In this document: positions 8,594-16,832 of the stretch, piece by piece | Numbering within the stretch: the stretch's first letter is position 1 | Layout: every line of letters begins with the position of its first letter | NCBI RefSeq assembly: GCF_029626175.1 | Contig: NZ_JARUBM010000002.1 | Span: 3,179,001-3,243,000 of the forward strand | Length of the DNA stretch: 64,000 bases | Source of the DNA: Micromonospora sp. WMMD1082 | GTDB taxonomy: Bacteria > Actinomycetota > Actinomycetes > Mycobacteriales > Micromonosporaceae | Direction: 5' to 3' | Notes under the pieces: generated by a model | What the model was told of the DNA's origin: nothing | Seen by the model: only the letters and a program-made list of their open reading frames with translations | Databases searched by the model: none | Translations under genes and position numbers: made by a program

Positions 8594-9253
8594 GTGTCCA
8601 CAGCACCCCAGGCGGGCGGCAACCCGTCACCCGATCAACCGCGCGTGCCACCCCAGACAGACCGCACCTCGCAGAGCCGCGCGCCCCAGCCGGGGCCGGA
8701 CGCCGTCGCGGCGGGCGACCGGGTTCGGACACGGCAGGCGAAGCGGTCCAACGCCGCCTCGTCACCGAAGACCGGGCGCACCGTCAACAGCCGCCAGCAG
8801 ACACCGCCGCCGACCGCCGGTATCGCGCCGACCGAACGGCAGCCTGTCGTGTTCTGCGCGCCGGACTCCACACGAACTCGCCGGCGTCGGCGCGGCGGCA
8901 AGCCACCCGGGGCCGCGGCCAGCCGGGCCGCCGCGCGGCCGCCAATCGTGGCCGCCTTCCTCGACTTCCTCGAACGGCGGGTCGACGCGACGGACAACCT
9001 CGACGAAGAGATCCGACTGCTGTGGGCCTACAACCTGGCGCTGCTCACGCTGCTCATCGTGCCGCCCGCGGTACTGGCCCTGATCGTGCTGGCCATCGTC
9101 AACGCATACGGCGCCGAAGCCCTGTCCGTGGATCTGCCCACCGTACTGGGCACGGGAACGGTCCTCGGCGCGTCCACGCTTCTGCTGCGCTCGTGGAGCA
9201 GCCGACGCGCCTCCAAGAAGGACCGCTCTGGTAGCCCTCGACGTCGTCGCTGA
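8594..9253 (+). CDS. membrane protein with long disordered N-terminus
   Basis: In this 219-aa protein the first ~115 residues are low-complexity, rich in Pro, Gln, Arg and Ser (PPQTDRTSQSRAPQPGPDA). They are followed by a charged helix (FLDFLERRVDATDNLDEEIR), two membrane segments at about residues 142-167 (LALLTLLIVPPAVLALIVLAI) and 180-197, and a basic tail. The GTG at 8594 has GGAGA about 7 nt upstream. It is not a recognised family. It converges on another small membrane-protein gene only 6 nt away (9260). Confidence 0.6.
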   Translation: MSTAPQAGGNPSPDQPRVPPQTDRTSQSRAPQPGPDAVAAGDRVRTRQAKRSNAASSPKTGRTVNSRQQTPPPTAGIAPTERQPVVFCAPDSTRTRRRRRGGKPPGAAASRAAARPPIVAAFLDFLERRVDATDNLDEEIRLLWAYNLALLTLLIVPPAVLALIVLAIVNAYGAEALSVDLPTVLGTGTVLGASTLLLRSWSSRRASKKDRSGSPRRRR

Positions 9254-9259
9254 GTCGGC

Positions 9260-9658
9260 TCACCGGTGGCCACGGTCACCGGGCAACGTCGCGAGCAGAC
9301 GCGCCACCAACGGCTGACTGAACCAACCCCCGGCCGCCGCGCCCACCGCCGTCCCCGCGAGGACGACAACACCCTTCGTCGACGCACTGCGATCACTGAG
9401 CACCAGCCACACCACGATCATCATCACGGACGCCGAAACCATCGCCGACACGCTCCCGACAACAACGGCGGCGACCAACAGCCGAACCCGCCGACGCGCA
9501 GAGGCGCGAATCGGTGCCACCAACGCACGATCATCGCGCGCGCTGTCGCCGTCGGCAACGCCACCGTTCATCGCCGCGAGGCCGCGTCGGACCAGTCCAC
9601 TGAAGGACCCTGATCTCGCTGCCGCCACACCATCACCCCTCCCCTGCGACTCCCGCAC
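9260..9658 (-). CDS. small membrane protein
   Basis: This 132-aa protein has a Gly/Ala/Asp-rich N-terminus and two hydrophobic segments at about residues 59-86 (RLLVAAVVVGSVSAMVSASV and MMIVVWLVL) and 95-112 (GVVVLAGTAVGAAAGGWF), with a basic end. No family is recognised. The start could be GTG 9658 or the internal ATG at 9571 (MNGGVADG); neither has a strong ribosome-binding site. It converges on the 8594-9253 membrane-protein gene. Confidence 0.5.
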   Translation of the reverse strand: MRESQGRGDGVAAARSGSFSGLVRRGLAAMNGGVADGDSARDDRALVAPIRASARRRVRLLVAAVVVGSVSAMVSASVMMIVVWLVLSDRSASTKGVVVLAGTAVGAAAGGWFSQPLVARLLATLPGDRGHR

Positions 9659-10286
9659 GGCCTACACAACCACAATGGACGGCCCGCAACGACATCACGC
9701 TGGGTGGCACACACCAACCATCCAGAGAACACCGCGTCCCCCTGACGACCCACCACAGCAGCCAAAAGACCCTCAGTCAACCAGCAGCGCCGCTACGGAA
9801 AGTATCTGTCCCAATTCATCACGTGAATCTTGTGTTCACGTGAGAGGCGGAAACGGCAGGTCGCGAACCGCCCACCCCAATCCATCAACGCCCACCACGA
9901 CGAGCATCGACCGCAACACCCATATCAATCGACCCTCAGTAATCCAGAGGGGGTCATTGGGCGACGTGGGAAACCGGAACAGTGTGATCGCTGGGGATAA
10001 TCCCAGCGGGTTCGATCAGACCCACCAACGGTGTCTGCGCAGCGCCGCGATCACCGCTGTCTTCCCGGACGGGCGGCGCAATCCACACCTGCACCCGCCG
10101 GGATACCCGCCGCCCACCGACCAGCACCCCGCCGACGCCCAGACATGCCGTCGCGTGAAGCCGACCGCCGGCGGCGCGTACCTCCGGCGGCATGCGCGTT
10201 GGGTGCCGGCCGGCGACGCCAGGTGTCTACGGGGCTGCGGCGGCCGGGGTCGGTGCAGCGCGCCGCGGCCGCGCGACGGTCACGCG
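9659..10286. other. no supported gene
   Basis: About 630 bp in which I see no coding sequence, RNA gene or clear repeat. Composition drops locally in GC around 9790-9970. It is probably decayed intergenic sequence next to a mobile-element remnant. Confidence 0.4.
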
Positions 10287-10649
10287 GAACTCGACGACGT
10301 CGGGCGCACCGGGACCGTCGCGTATCTACGCAGCGGTGTGCGCACGGGCGAGGAAGCGTTCACGGTGTGGGCGCCTCTCCGGCGCCAGCCCACCGAGGAG
10401 GAAGCCCAGCGGTGGCAGGCCAAGGGCCGCAAGGTCCAGCGCGGCGAGCACGGCCGCCCGGTCAAGCAGGCGGTCGGGTTCCGGCTGTCGTCGACGTTCG
10501 ACCTGCCGCCGTCGACGACAGCCCGTAGGGCCGCGCCCACGTCGGCTACGCTCACCGGCCTCGCTCCTCCCACGGCGAGAGTGGATCGTATCGACGCCCA
10601 CGGCACAGCTCCGACCACGAAAACCTCTGCAAAGATCAGCCGTACCTAG
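10287..10649 (+). pseudogene. fragment resembling the N-terminal domain of an ArdC-like antirestriction protein
   Basis: The plus strand encodes EAFTVWAPLRRQPTEEEAQR, then WQAKGRKVQRGEHGRPV and GFRLSSTFDLPPS. This is like the ssDNA-binding ArdC N-terminal domain of plasmid and ICE antirestriction proteins (pattern W...GR.V..GE.G...I.aP...FD.sQT). The start and the C-terminal metallopeptidase part are missing, and the sequence after FDLPPS is low complexity. It is most likely a remnant of a conjugative or integrative element, consistent with the integrase fragment at 13.1-13.4 kb. Confidence 0.5.
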
Positions 10650-10838
10650 CTCTGTACTCCAGCCCATACCCCGGCGCCTGCCCGCGATGTACCTGCCGCG
10701 GACAGGCGCGGTACCGGGAGCGGGCGGGTGCAGGTGAGATCGGTGTGCTCGATGCGTCGTCCTGTCGCCGCCCACGGCGGGCCCACCCGTGGCGCGGCGT
10801 GGTCAGGGCTGCGGGCGTGCTGGAACGGGGAGGATGAC

Positions 10839-11261
10839 GTGGTGATGCGACGTGCGCGGGCCGCGGCGGTGATCGTGCGTGGTGGCCGGTTGTTGATGGT
10901 GCGGGAGCGTGGCCTGGGTCCGTCTGGTCGTCATGACGGCCAGGAGTATTGGACGCTGCCTGGTGGCGGTATCGCCGCTGGGGAGACAGCGGAGGACGCG
11001 GTCCGGCGTGAGGTGGCCGAGGAGATCGGCTTGCTGCCGGTCGCGGTGCGGTACCTGTTGGACGTGCCGTATCCGTCGGGGATGACGGCCTGCTTCGCCG
11101 TCGAGGTGGCCGACGGCGAGCCGACACTCGGCGTGGACGAGCTGCCGTGTGAGTGTCCGCGGATGGTGGGCCTGGACTGGGTGCCCCTGCCACCGTTGAC
11201 CCCGCAGACCTCGGGGATACCGATCCCGACGATGATCGTTGTCTGCGACCGTAGCTACTAG
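10839..11261 (+). CDS. NUDIX hydrolase
   Basis: This protein of about 140 aa starts with MRRARAAAVIVRGGRLLMVRE and carries a full NUDIX box (GGGIAAGETAEDAVRREV followed by AEEIGL, G-x5-E-x7-REVAEEIG). The YWTLPGGG lead-in and the C-terminal GLDWVPL motif are also present. The frame is open upstream to 10728, but GGGGAGGA lies just before the GTG/GTG/ATG cluster at 10839-10845, so one of these is the start. It converges on the truncated exonuclease gene. The substrate is unknown. Confidence 0.8.
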   Translation: MVMRRARAAAVIVRGGRLLMVRERGLGPSGRHDGQEYWTLPGGGIAAGETAEDAVRREVAEEIGLLPVAVRYLLDVPYPSGMTACFAVEVADGEPTLGVDELPCECPRMVGLDWVPLPPLTPQTSGIPIPTMIVVCDRSY

Positions 11262-11457
11262 CCCGCCCCGGTGGCCGAAGGCCGGCCGGGGCCAGCCCCC
11301 GGCGTACCGTGCGCGCCCGCCGGGGCCGGTACCCACGACAGGCCGGGGGCGGCGGTCTTCGTTGTGCGGTGGCCGCCCAGCGGTTCAGCCCCGCGCGACT
11401 GTCGGGCAGGCGTTCCATCCGCGCGTCGCCGCTGTATCGCGGTGGGCACCGGTGCCA

Positions 11458-11781
11458 GATCTCCGCCCAGCGCACGCCGGCGGTGTCGAGGGCGCGTTTC
11501 ACCTGGGGCAGGGCGGTGATGGGGGTGTGGTCGGCGTCGGCGCGGTTCGCCTTGTACCCGGGCACGGTCGGGGTGTGCCCGGCCGTGGCGTCTTCGGCGT
11601 CGAAGACGACGACGAGTTCGCTGTCGGGGGCGTGGAGCCGGTGGGCTTTGCGCGTGAGGGCACCGAACCCGAACACGCCGGTGAGGTCGCGGGAGCGGTC
11701 ACGGCTGGTGATGCGGGCGGGGAACCCGAACCAGGCGCGGTAGCGCAGCTGGTGCCCGTCGACGACGAACAACCCGGTCAC
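11458..11781 (-). pseudogene. truncated 5'-3' exonuclease (PolI small-fragment type)
   Basis: The frame from GTG 11781 begins VTGLFVVDGHQLRYRAWFGF, and continues with GVFGFGALTRKAHR, LVVVFDAEDA, YKANRADADHTPI and ALDTAGVRWAEI. This is the N-terminal ~108 residues of actinomycete FEN/PolA-like 5'-3' exonucleases. After WAEI the match ends abruptly (WHRCPPRYSGDAR), so the later metal-binding aspartates and the helix-hairpin-helix are lost. The frame stays open but is not protein-like. Its start overlaps the nucleotidyltransferase stop (GTGA), showing it was once the last gene of that operon. Confidence 0.65.
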
Positions 11782-12408
11782 CGGCCCTGGCCGCTCGTGC
11801 CGGGGGTGGTGATGATGCGGATGCCGGGCCACCGCTGCGCCGGGTGGTGCCGGGCGAGGCGCTGCTGGGAGATCTGCTCGCTGACCCGGGCCGGGTTGCG
11901 CCGCCACACACCGTCGAGGAGATCGTCCAGGCCGTGCGGGGCGCAGACCGCGATGTGCTGGTCGGGGTCGAGGCGGATCGCGACCGCGGTGGCGTACTCC
12001 GGCCAGGTCGCGACCGCCTCCGCGATGCTGCGAAACGCTGGGACGGGTGGGCCGCCGAACCGCTGCGGGTACCAGGTGTGCACGGCGGCCTGGTTCCTCG
12101 CCTCCCACGGCAGGCCGGCCTCCAGTGCGGTCAGGCGGGCGGTGGCCCGCTGGTCGTTGTCGCGGCTCAGGTCGGCCGGGTCGAAAGAACGCCACGTCCA
12201 CGTCCCGTACCGTCCGCAGGTCGAACCCTCGGCCGTAGCGGTGGCCCCACACCAGGTCGCGCAGGACACCGGCGCCGATCCACGCCTCCGGTAGCCGGGA
12301 GCCGCGCACCACGGCCAGCGCCCGCATCAGCCATGGACTGGAGCGCACCACCTCGCGCAGCTCGTCGCCGCGCCCAGGCCCCGCCGCGCCGTCGGGTGGG
12401 CCGGTCAT
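11778..12408 (-). pseudogene. nucleotidyltransferase family protein (NTP_transf_6/DUF925-like), frameshifted
   Basis: The N-terminal part (WLMRALAVVRGSRLPEAWIG, LVWGHRYGR, RDVDVAFF) lies in one frame. The rest (DPADLSRDNDQ, WEARNQAAVHTWYPQRFG, AVATWPEYATAVAIRL, LDDLLDGVWRRNP) is in another. Joined, they make the complete ~200-aa family pattern. The shift is one extra T in TTCTTTCGAC at about 12184-12190, where TTCTTCGAC would restore FFDPADL. Either the gene is inactivated or the base is a sequencing error. It overlaps its neighbours by ATGA (TSCPD gene) and GTGA (exonuclease). Confidence 0.7.
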
Positions 12409-12773
12409 GACCGGTCCCTGACGGTGCGCTGGTGGTGGTGTAGCGGCTGGGCGAGGCAGTCGCTCAGCGAGGTCACGTGCGGCACGCCCGGATTGCCGGT
12501 AGCACAGCCGGCACGGTGCGGGTGGCGTAGCGCGTCGATGAACACCGCTGCGGGCACACCGGCGTGCAGGCCGGTGGTGATCGCGGTGGACGGGGCGTCG
12601 GTCAGCCCGGCGAGTGTGGCGCCGTGCGTGCCGGCTCGCAGGTCGACGTAGGTGAGCCGGCCGCCGGGCTCGGCGGCGGTCACCAGCCGCCCCGAGACGC
12701 CGGTGACCACGAACTGGCTGGTCACCCCGGTGGCGCGTCGCGTCGTCGGTGGACGTGGCGGTGACTGGCTCAT
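12405..12773 (-). CDS. TSCPD-domain protein
   Basis: This 122-aa protein has a core GRLTYVDLRAGTHGATLAGL followed by TDAPSTAITTGLHAGVPAAV and FIDALRHPHRAG. That is the TSCPD domain, otherwise found at the C-terminus of B12-dependent ribonucleotide reductases and as stand-alone proteins. The usual terminal cysteines are represented by CATGNPG. The role of stand-alone TSCPD proteins is not established. The ATG at 12773 has AGGAGGAG 7-8 nt upstream; its start overlaps the upstream stop (ATGA) and its stop overlaps the nucleotidyltransferase start (ATGA). Confidence 0.65.
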   Translation of the reverse strand: MSQSPPRPPTTRRATGVTSQFVVTGVSGRLVTAAEPGGRLTYVDLRAGTHGATLAGLTDAPSTAITTGLHAGVPAAVFIDALRHPHRAGCATGNPGVPHVTSLSDCLAQPLHHHQRTVRDRS

Positions 12774-13033
12774 CGGGCTGCTCCTCCTCCGCGCCGTACG
12801 CCTGGGTTTGTGGCCAGGGGATCCACTGGCACTGTCACCGCAGTCGCGATTGTCTGGTCGGACTCGCGGGCGCAGTGTCGGCAGCGCCGTGGGCAGGGCG
12901 TCCGCGGTGTCGCGGTGGTGAGGCCGCTGGCGTGCAGGATCGTGGTGACGGTCTGGGCGAAGGTGCTGGTCTCGGCGATGACCGTCTCGCCGGGGACGCC
13001 GAGCAGGTCGCGATCGGCGTACCACCGGCGCAT
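12770..13033 (-). CDS. unknown protein, probably lacking its N-terminus
   Basis: This 87-aa frame reads MRRWYADRDLLGVPGETVI, TSTFAQTVTTILHASGLTT and CPRRCRHCARES, the last a possible zinc knuckle. Protein-like sequence in the same frame (WAFTPRE) continues upstream to about 13050, where it stops at the junction with the integrase fragment. The natural start is therefore probably lost and MRRWYADR is a fallback. Its stop overlaps the TSCPD start by ATGA, evidence of real co-translation. Not recognised. Confidence 0.45.
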   Translation of the reverse strand: MRRWYADRDLLGVPGETVIAETSTFAQTVTTILHASGLTTATPRTPCPRRCRHCARESDQTIATAVTVPVDPLATNPGVRRGGGAAR

Positions 13034-13050
13034 CTCCCGCGGGGTGAAGG

Positions 13051-13421
13051 CCCAAGTAGAAGCCCTTCAAAACCGACGCTGCGGTGCCCAAGGTCGCCGC
13101 ACCGTATGGCCGCTTGCCGACCCGCCACGGCTCACCCGGCGGCATCCGGACGGCGGCACCGACGATCCCCATATACCGCTGGAGATCACGCAGCCGGACC
13201 GCGCTCAGCTGCAGTGCTTCGCGTTCCAGCCACCGCAGATGATCCACCAGCAGGTACGCGTACGTCCGCTGCGTGCCCGGCTCGCCGTCGTACCGGCGCA
13301 GGAACCCGTCCGCCTCCTCGTGAACCGCGCCCTCCGGCCACAGGATCGTCCACGACCGCCGCCCGCCGCTGAGGAAGATCTCCTGTACCCGGAGCCGTCC
13401 GACAACCCGCCTGCGATCCAC
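13051..13421 (-). pseudogene. N-terminal fragment of a tyrosine recombinase/integrase
   Basis: The minus strand encodes a SAM-like core-binding domain: EADGFLRRYDGEPGTQRTYAY, HLRWLEREALQLSAVRLRDL and GAATLGTAASVLKGFYLG. This is the N-terminal domain of phage-type integrases. The catalytic domain (R...H-x-x-R...Y) is absent, and the sequence runs directly into an unrelated truncated gene at about 13050. This marks a deletion or recombination scar of a mobile element. Confidence 0.6.
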
Positions 13422-13482
13422 GCACCCTCACATCCCCACGTCCTGAACGCGAAGACCATGAAAGGTTAGAGCCGCCGTGACA

Positions 13483-13677
13483 TCAATAGCGGCGGGCTTC
13501 GTGGACGTCACGTACACCAAGAGGACGGTGGGAAAGCTCCAGCAGGGCCGCCCCGCGCCCGAAACGGCGACGTACCTCACGGGCGACGGTCGTCTTCCCG
13601 CTGCCGGAGTTGCCCCGAATGATCAACAACGTGGGGGAGCCCGGGGAATTGCGTTCGATGCACGGTCCGGTGGTCAC
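13483..13677 (-). pseudogene. truncated P-loop kinase
   Basis: The 64-residue frame reads TLLIIRGNSGSGKTTVAREV then RRRFGRGAALLELSH, a Walker A motif with the following helix as in zeta-toxin-like and other small P-loop kinases (typical continuation VEQDYLRR...). The rest of the kinase is missing. Its start overlaps the stop of the methyltransferase gene at 13674 (GTGA-type), so it was the next gene of that unit. No activity is expected. Confidence 0.55.
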
Positions 13678-14912
13678 CGCGCACCCCCTGGCATGGGCCA
13701 GGTCGTGGCGATCACGGTGTGCCGACGGGCCACGACGAGTTGTGGCTGCCCGGTAGCTGCCGGTGGGGTGGTGCCGTGCGGGTGGACCGTGATCTCCGGA
13801 GCGGGTGCGTGTCGGTAGTCACGGTCCCAGACGGCGATGAGGTCAAGCAGGTCGGCGGTGAGCGCATGCGCGTCGGGGCCGAAGCCGTGAGCGCCGAACT
13901 GCCACCGGTCATCGCCGATCTTGCGCATGGTCAGGTAGGCGAGGCTGCCGGACGTGAGCAGGGTCGGGCAGGTGAACCGGTCCTGCGGGTCGACCAGGCC
14001 CTCAGTACGTTGCCGGTCGACGGCGAGGGCACCGAACGGGCGGGGCTGGCTGGACAGCCACAGGTGCAAGCGTTCGAACGACTCAAGCTCGTGCATGGTG
14101 ATGGTGACCGGCGACCACACATCCCGTCGCGGCTGGTCGAGGGCAGCAGTGAGAGCGCCGGCATCCACCTCGGTCGGATCGTCGAGCAGCAGGACGATGT
14201 CGTTGCCGCGCAGCGGCACCCGGCGGGCGAGCTGGCTGCCGTCGCCCTGCATCGCGACGAAGCCACATTGCAGCGCCGCGGTCGCGACGAGATGATCACC
14301 GGATCGCCGCAGAGTGAGATAGCGAGTCAGCGTCCGTATCCGCAGCGGAACGACGATCCTGCCGCCCGGAGTGAGTTGCTCGATCCAGGACGGGGCGATG
14401 TCGCCGGCCTCAACGGACACGATGATCGCGTCGAAGGGCGCTCCCGGTGGGTGGCCGAGGTTGCCGTCGCCGTGCAGGACCTGAACCTGGGGGTAGCCGG
14501 CCCGGTCGAGGTAGGTGCGGGCCTGGCCGGTGATGTCGGCGTCGATGTCGACGGTGACCACGTGCCCGTCCGGGCCGACTAGTTCGGCCATCAAGGCCGC
14601 CTGGAAACCGCCGGAGCCGACCTCGAGGGCGCGTGCGCCCGGCCGCAAATCGGTCTGTTCTAGGGCATAAGCCTGGAGATATGGCGCCGAGACGGTGCTG
14701 GTCGACTTGCCGTCGGGCCCGCGCTTGGTCACGACGATCGTATCCTCGTACGCCTTTTGCGGGGTGACCGTGTCCGGCACGAACAGGTGCCGGGGCACCG
14801 TCCGGAAGGCGTGCTCGATCACTGGTGTGCGGATCCAGTTCTTCGCTGTCAGGGTTGCTACCAGGTCGGCGCGGAGCCGGTCCGGTGAGGTGCTGTCGAC
14901 CGTGGTGTCCAC
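13674..14912 (-). CDS. PCMT-like methyltransferase of the FxLD-lanthipeptide type
   Basis: This protein of about 412 aa has a protein-L-isoaspartate-methyltransferase-like SAM fold: FRTVPRHLFVPD, GARALEVGSGGFQAALMAELVG (motif I), VVTVDID (acidic loop), FDAIIVSVEAGDIAPSWI and GGRIVVPLR. It has a C-terminal extension ending in ITVHPHGTTPP. It is clearly paralogous, over its full length, to the methyltransferase of the FxLD locus at 52504-53712. No precursor, LanB or LanC lies nearby, so it may be an orphan or modify another peptide. The GTG at 14912 is chosen because the upstream extension (to 15110) is not protein-like. Confidence 0.75.
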   Translation of the reverse strand: MDTTVDSTSPDRLRADLVATLTAKNWIRTPVIEHAFRTVPRHLFVPDTVTPQKAYEDTIVVTKRGPDGKSTSTVSAPYLQAYALEQTDLRPGARALEVGSGGFQAALMAELVGPDGHVVTVDIDADITGQARTYLDRAGYPQVQVLHGDGNLGHPPGAPFDAIIVSVEAGDIAPSWIEQLTPGGRIVVPLRIRTLTRYLTLRRSGDHLVATAALQCGFVAMQGDGSQLARRVPLRGNDIVLLLDDPTEVDAGALTAALDQPRRDVWSPVTITMHELESFERLHLWLSSQPRPFGALAVDRQRTEGLVDPQDRFTCPTLLTSGSLAYLTMRKIGDDRWQFGAHGFGPDAHALTADLLDLIAVWDRDYRHAPAPEITVHPHGTTPPAATGQPQLVVARRHTVIATTWPMPGGAR

Positions 14913-15202
14913 TCCTGCTGTCCTTTCCGGAGGTGTTCGGAGGTGTTCATCTGCGTGATGCGGGGTGTCGGGCGCGGGTGCGGCGAAGCCGCTACCGTCC
15001 GCGTCACTGGTGGGTGTTGAGCACGCCGTCGGGCAGGGCCGGGAGCGGCCAGTCGGCCGGTACCCGCCAGAGCAGGTCGCAGGTGTCGATGCCGTCCGGC
15101 TTGAAGACAACAGTCAACGGGAGGCCTCCGTTCACGAGGTGGCTGCCGAGCGGGGAGAGTGCGAGCGTGTCGGGCGCAGTAAGGCAGCCTGCAGTCGCCG
15201 GG
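14913..15202. other. gap with a short coding-like stretch
   Basis: Between the methyltransferase start and the NUDIX stop, one minus-strand frame ending at 15004 is protein-like (LPLTVVFKPDGIDTCDLLWR, VPADWPLPALPDG). The only in-frame start is a GTG at 15135 without a ribosome-binding site (43 aa). It may be a small gene or the end of a decayed one. Confidence 0.25.
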
Positions 15203-15694
15203 TCAGTCGCCGGGGGTGGGAAGTTGGGCCAGGCCGGCGGGGGGCGGGTGCTCTGCCCAGCCGTCCAGGGAGAAGGGTCGCCCGCTGTGGATCTGTTCCA
15301 GGGCGGCCACGGTGTACGCGATCGTGGTGGCGGGTGGCTGCGCCGGGTCCGCCCAGACCAGGCCTGCGCATTTGTGGTGTTCCCGGTTGACCGGCTGGCC
15401 TTGCCAGCCGGTGGCGAGGAAGAAGAAGCCGAGCCGCGGGTCGTCGTGGCCGTGGCGGCGGTGCATGACATGCAGGAACTCCAGATTCGTCTCGGACAGC
15501 TCGACACCGGTTTCCTCGGCGGTCTCCCGTATCGCGCCGGCGACGACCGATTCCCCGTCTTCGAGGTGTCCACCGGGCAGACAGAGCTGGCCGGCGGCTT
15601 CGCCGGTGCCGGTGCGTTGTAGGAACAGGACCTGGCCGTCGGCGCGGCGCAGCAGCACGTGCACGACGACGATGGTGCGATATCGGCTGGTCAA
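15203..15694 (-). CDS. NUDIX hydrolase
   Basis: This 163-aa protein starts RTIVVVHVLLRRADGQVLFL and has a complete NUDIX box: GGHLEDGESVVAGAIRETAE followed by ETGV. The C-terminal half (HVMHRRHGHDDPRLGFFFLA, VWADPAQPP) resembles MutT-type members found beside actinomycete regulators and natural-product genes. The substrate is unknown. It lies 49 nt downstream of the PCMT-like gene in a minus-strand run that begins with the nitrilase. Confidence 0.85.
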   Translation of the reverse strand: MTSRYRTIVVVHVLLRRADGQVLFLQRTGTGEAAGQLCLPGGHLEDGESVVAGAIRETAEETGVELSETNLEFLHVMHRRHGHDDPRLGFFFLATGWQGQPVNREHHKCAGLVWADPAQPPATTIAYTVAALEQIHSGRPFSLDGWAEHPPPAGLAQLPTPGD

Positions 15695-15743
15695 TAGGTT
15701 GCCCTTCCGCCTCGGGTGCGGGTCTGCTCAAGGGCGGCGAGGC

Positions 15744-16811
15744 TCATCGACGCGCCGCGGTGGCTGCCGGTCGGGTGGTCACGGTGCCATGGCCGACCTG
15801 CAGGTCCCAGCCGGCGAGATCAGGGCCGTCGTGCGGCACGAGGGTGCGGGCGAAGGACTCGGGTGCTGGTCGGTCGGCGTGTTCCCACCGTTGCAGCCAG
15901 GTCCGCAAGGAGTGCAGGGACGGCGAGTCCGGCCGGTCCGCGATGACCCTGCCATCGGTCAGGATCACCGCCGCCGAACGTGGTGTGGTGTGACCGAGTC
16001 CGCGGATCTCGTTGCGTAGCGACACCAGGCTCAGCTGCGGGTCGCCGAGCGCGGCCGTCCAGGTGTACCAGGAGCGCCAGTGCAGCTCCATCTGCCGGTA
16101 CGTGTCGGTGTACCCGGGATGCAGCAGCTGGCCGAGGGCGGAGCGGGCGCCGGTGTGCTGGGCGTCGTCGGCAGCGCGCCAGCAGATGCCGATCCAGGAC
16201 GGATCGGGCTGGCGGTCGCAGTAGTCGACCCAGCGGCCGGGGACGGTCAGGGCATCGTCGACCGCGACGGGCGTGCTCTGGGCGTAGCCGCCCCCGGCGA
16301 GGGCTTCGATACGAGGTTTCCCGGCCGCGACGGTGATGGTGGCGATCAACGTGGTCGACGGCAGGGCCGCGATCGGCAGGCACACGACGATCCGCCCACC
16401 ATTCACGACCTGCTGCGTCCACGCCTTCGGCAGCCGAGGCGGGGAACACCACGAAACAACTCGATGGAAGGGCGCTGTGGCGGGGTAGCCGGCCAGGCCG
16501 TCGCCAACATGGCAGTCGACGCCGGTTACCCCACGTTCGGCGTGGATGGCAGTCGCGCGGCGGACGAGTTCGTCGCTGATGTCGATGCTGGTGACCTGGC
16601 CGTCCGGGCAGCACAGGTGCGCGAGCAGCGCGCCGCTGTACCCGGAGCCCGTACCGATCTCAAGCACCCGGTCCCCGGCGCGGACCTGCAGGGCGGCCAA
16701 CTCGCGGCGGATCGACTCCGGTGCCGAGCGGTGCACCGTCTCGCCGTGCCGCTCATGGTGGGTGTAGATCGTGGCCGGTACGGCGTCGAAGGCCCGGTCG
16801 AGGTCGGTCAC
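15744..16811 (-). CDS. PCMT-like SAM-dependent methyltransferase
   Basis: In this 355-aa protein the N-terminal ~190 residues form the isoaspartyl-methyltransferase-like fold: SAPESIRRELAALQV, GDRVLEIGTGSGYSGALLAH (motif I), VTSIDISDELVRRA and FHRVVSWCSPPRLPKAWTQQ. A ~160-aa C-terminal domain without a recognised family follows. Enzymes of this shape methylate carboxylates of peptides or proteins; the target is not known. The GTG at 16811 has AGGGAG five bases upstream. It follows the nitrilase gene by 21 nt, so the two are probably co-transcribed. Confidence 0.8.
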   Translation of the reverse strand: MTDLDRAFDAVPATIYTHHERHGETVHRSAPESIRRELAALQVRAGDRVLEIGTGSGYSGALLAHLCCPDGQVTSIDISDELVRRATAIHAERGVTGVDCHVGDGLAGYPATAPFHRVVSWCSPPRLPKAWTQQVVNGGRIVVCLPIAALPSTTLIATITVAAGKPRIEALAGGGYAQSTPVAVDDALTVPGRWVDYCDRQPDPSWIGICWRAADDAQHTGARSALGQLLHPGYTDTYRQMELHWRSWYTWTAALGDPQLSLVSLRNEIRGLGHTTPRSAAVILTDGRVIADRPDSPSLHSLRTWLQRWEHADRPAPESFARTLVPHDGPDLAGWDLQVGHGTVTTRPAATAARR

Positions 16812-16832
16812 GGCTGCTCCCTTTACACAGGC

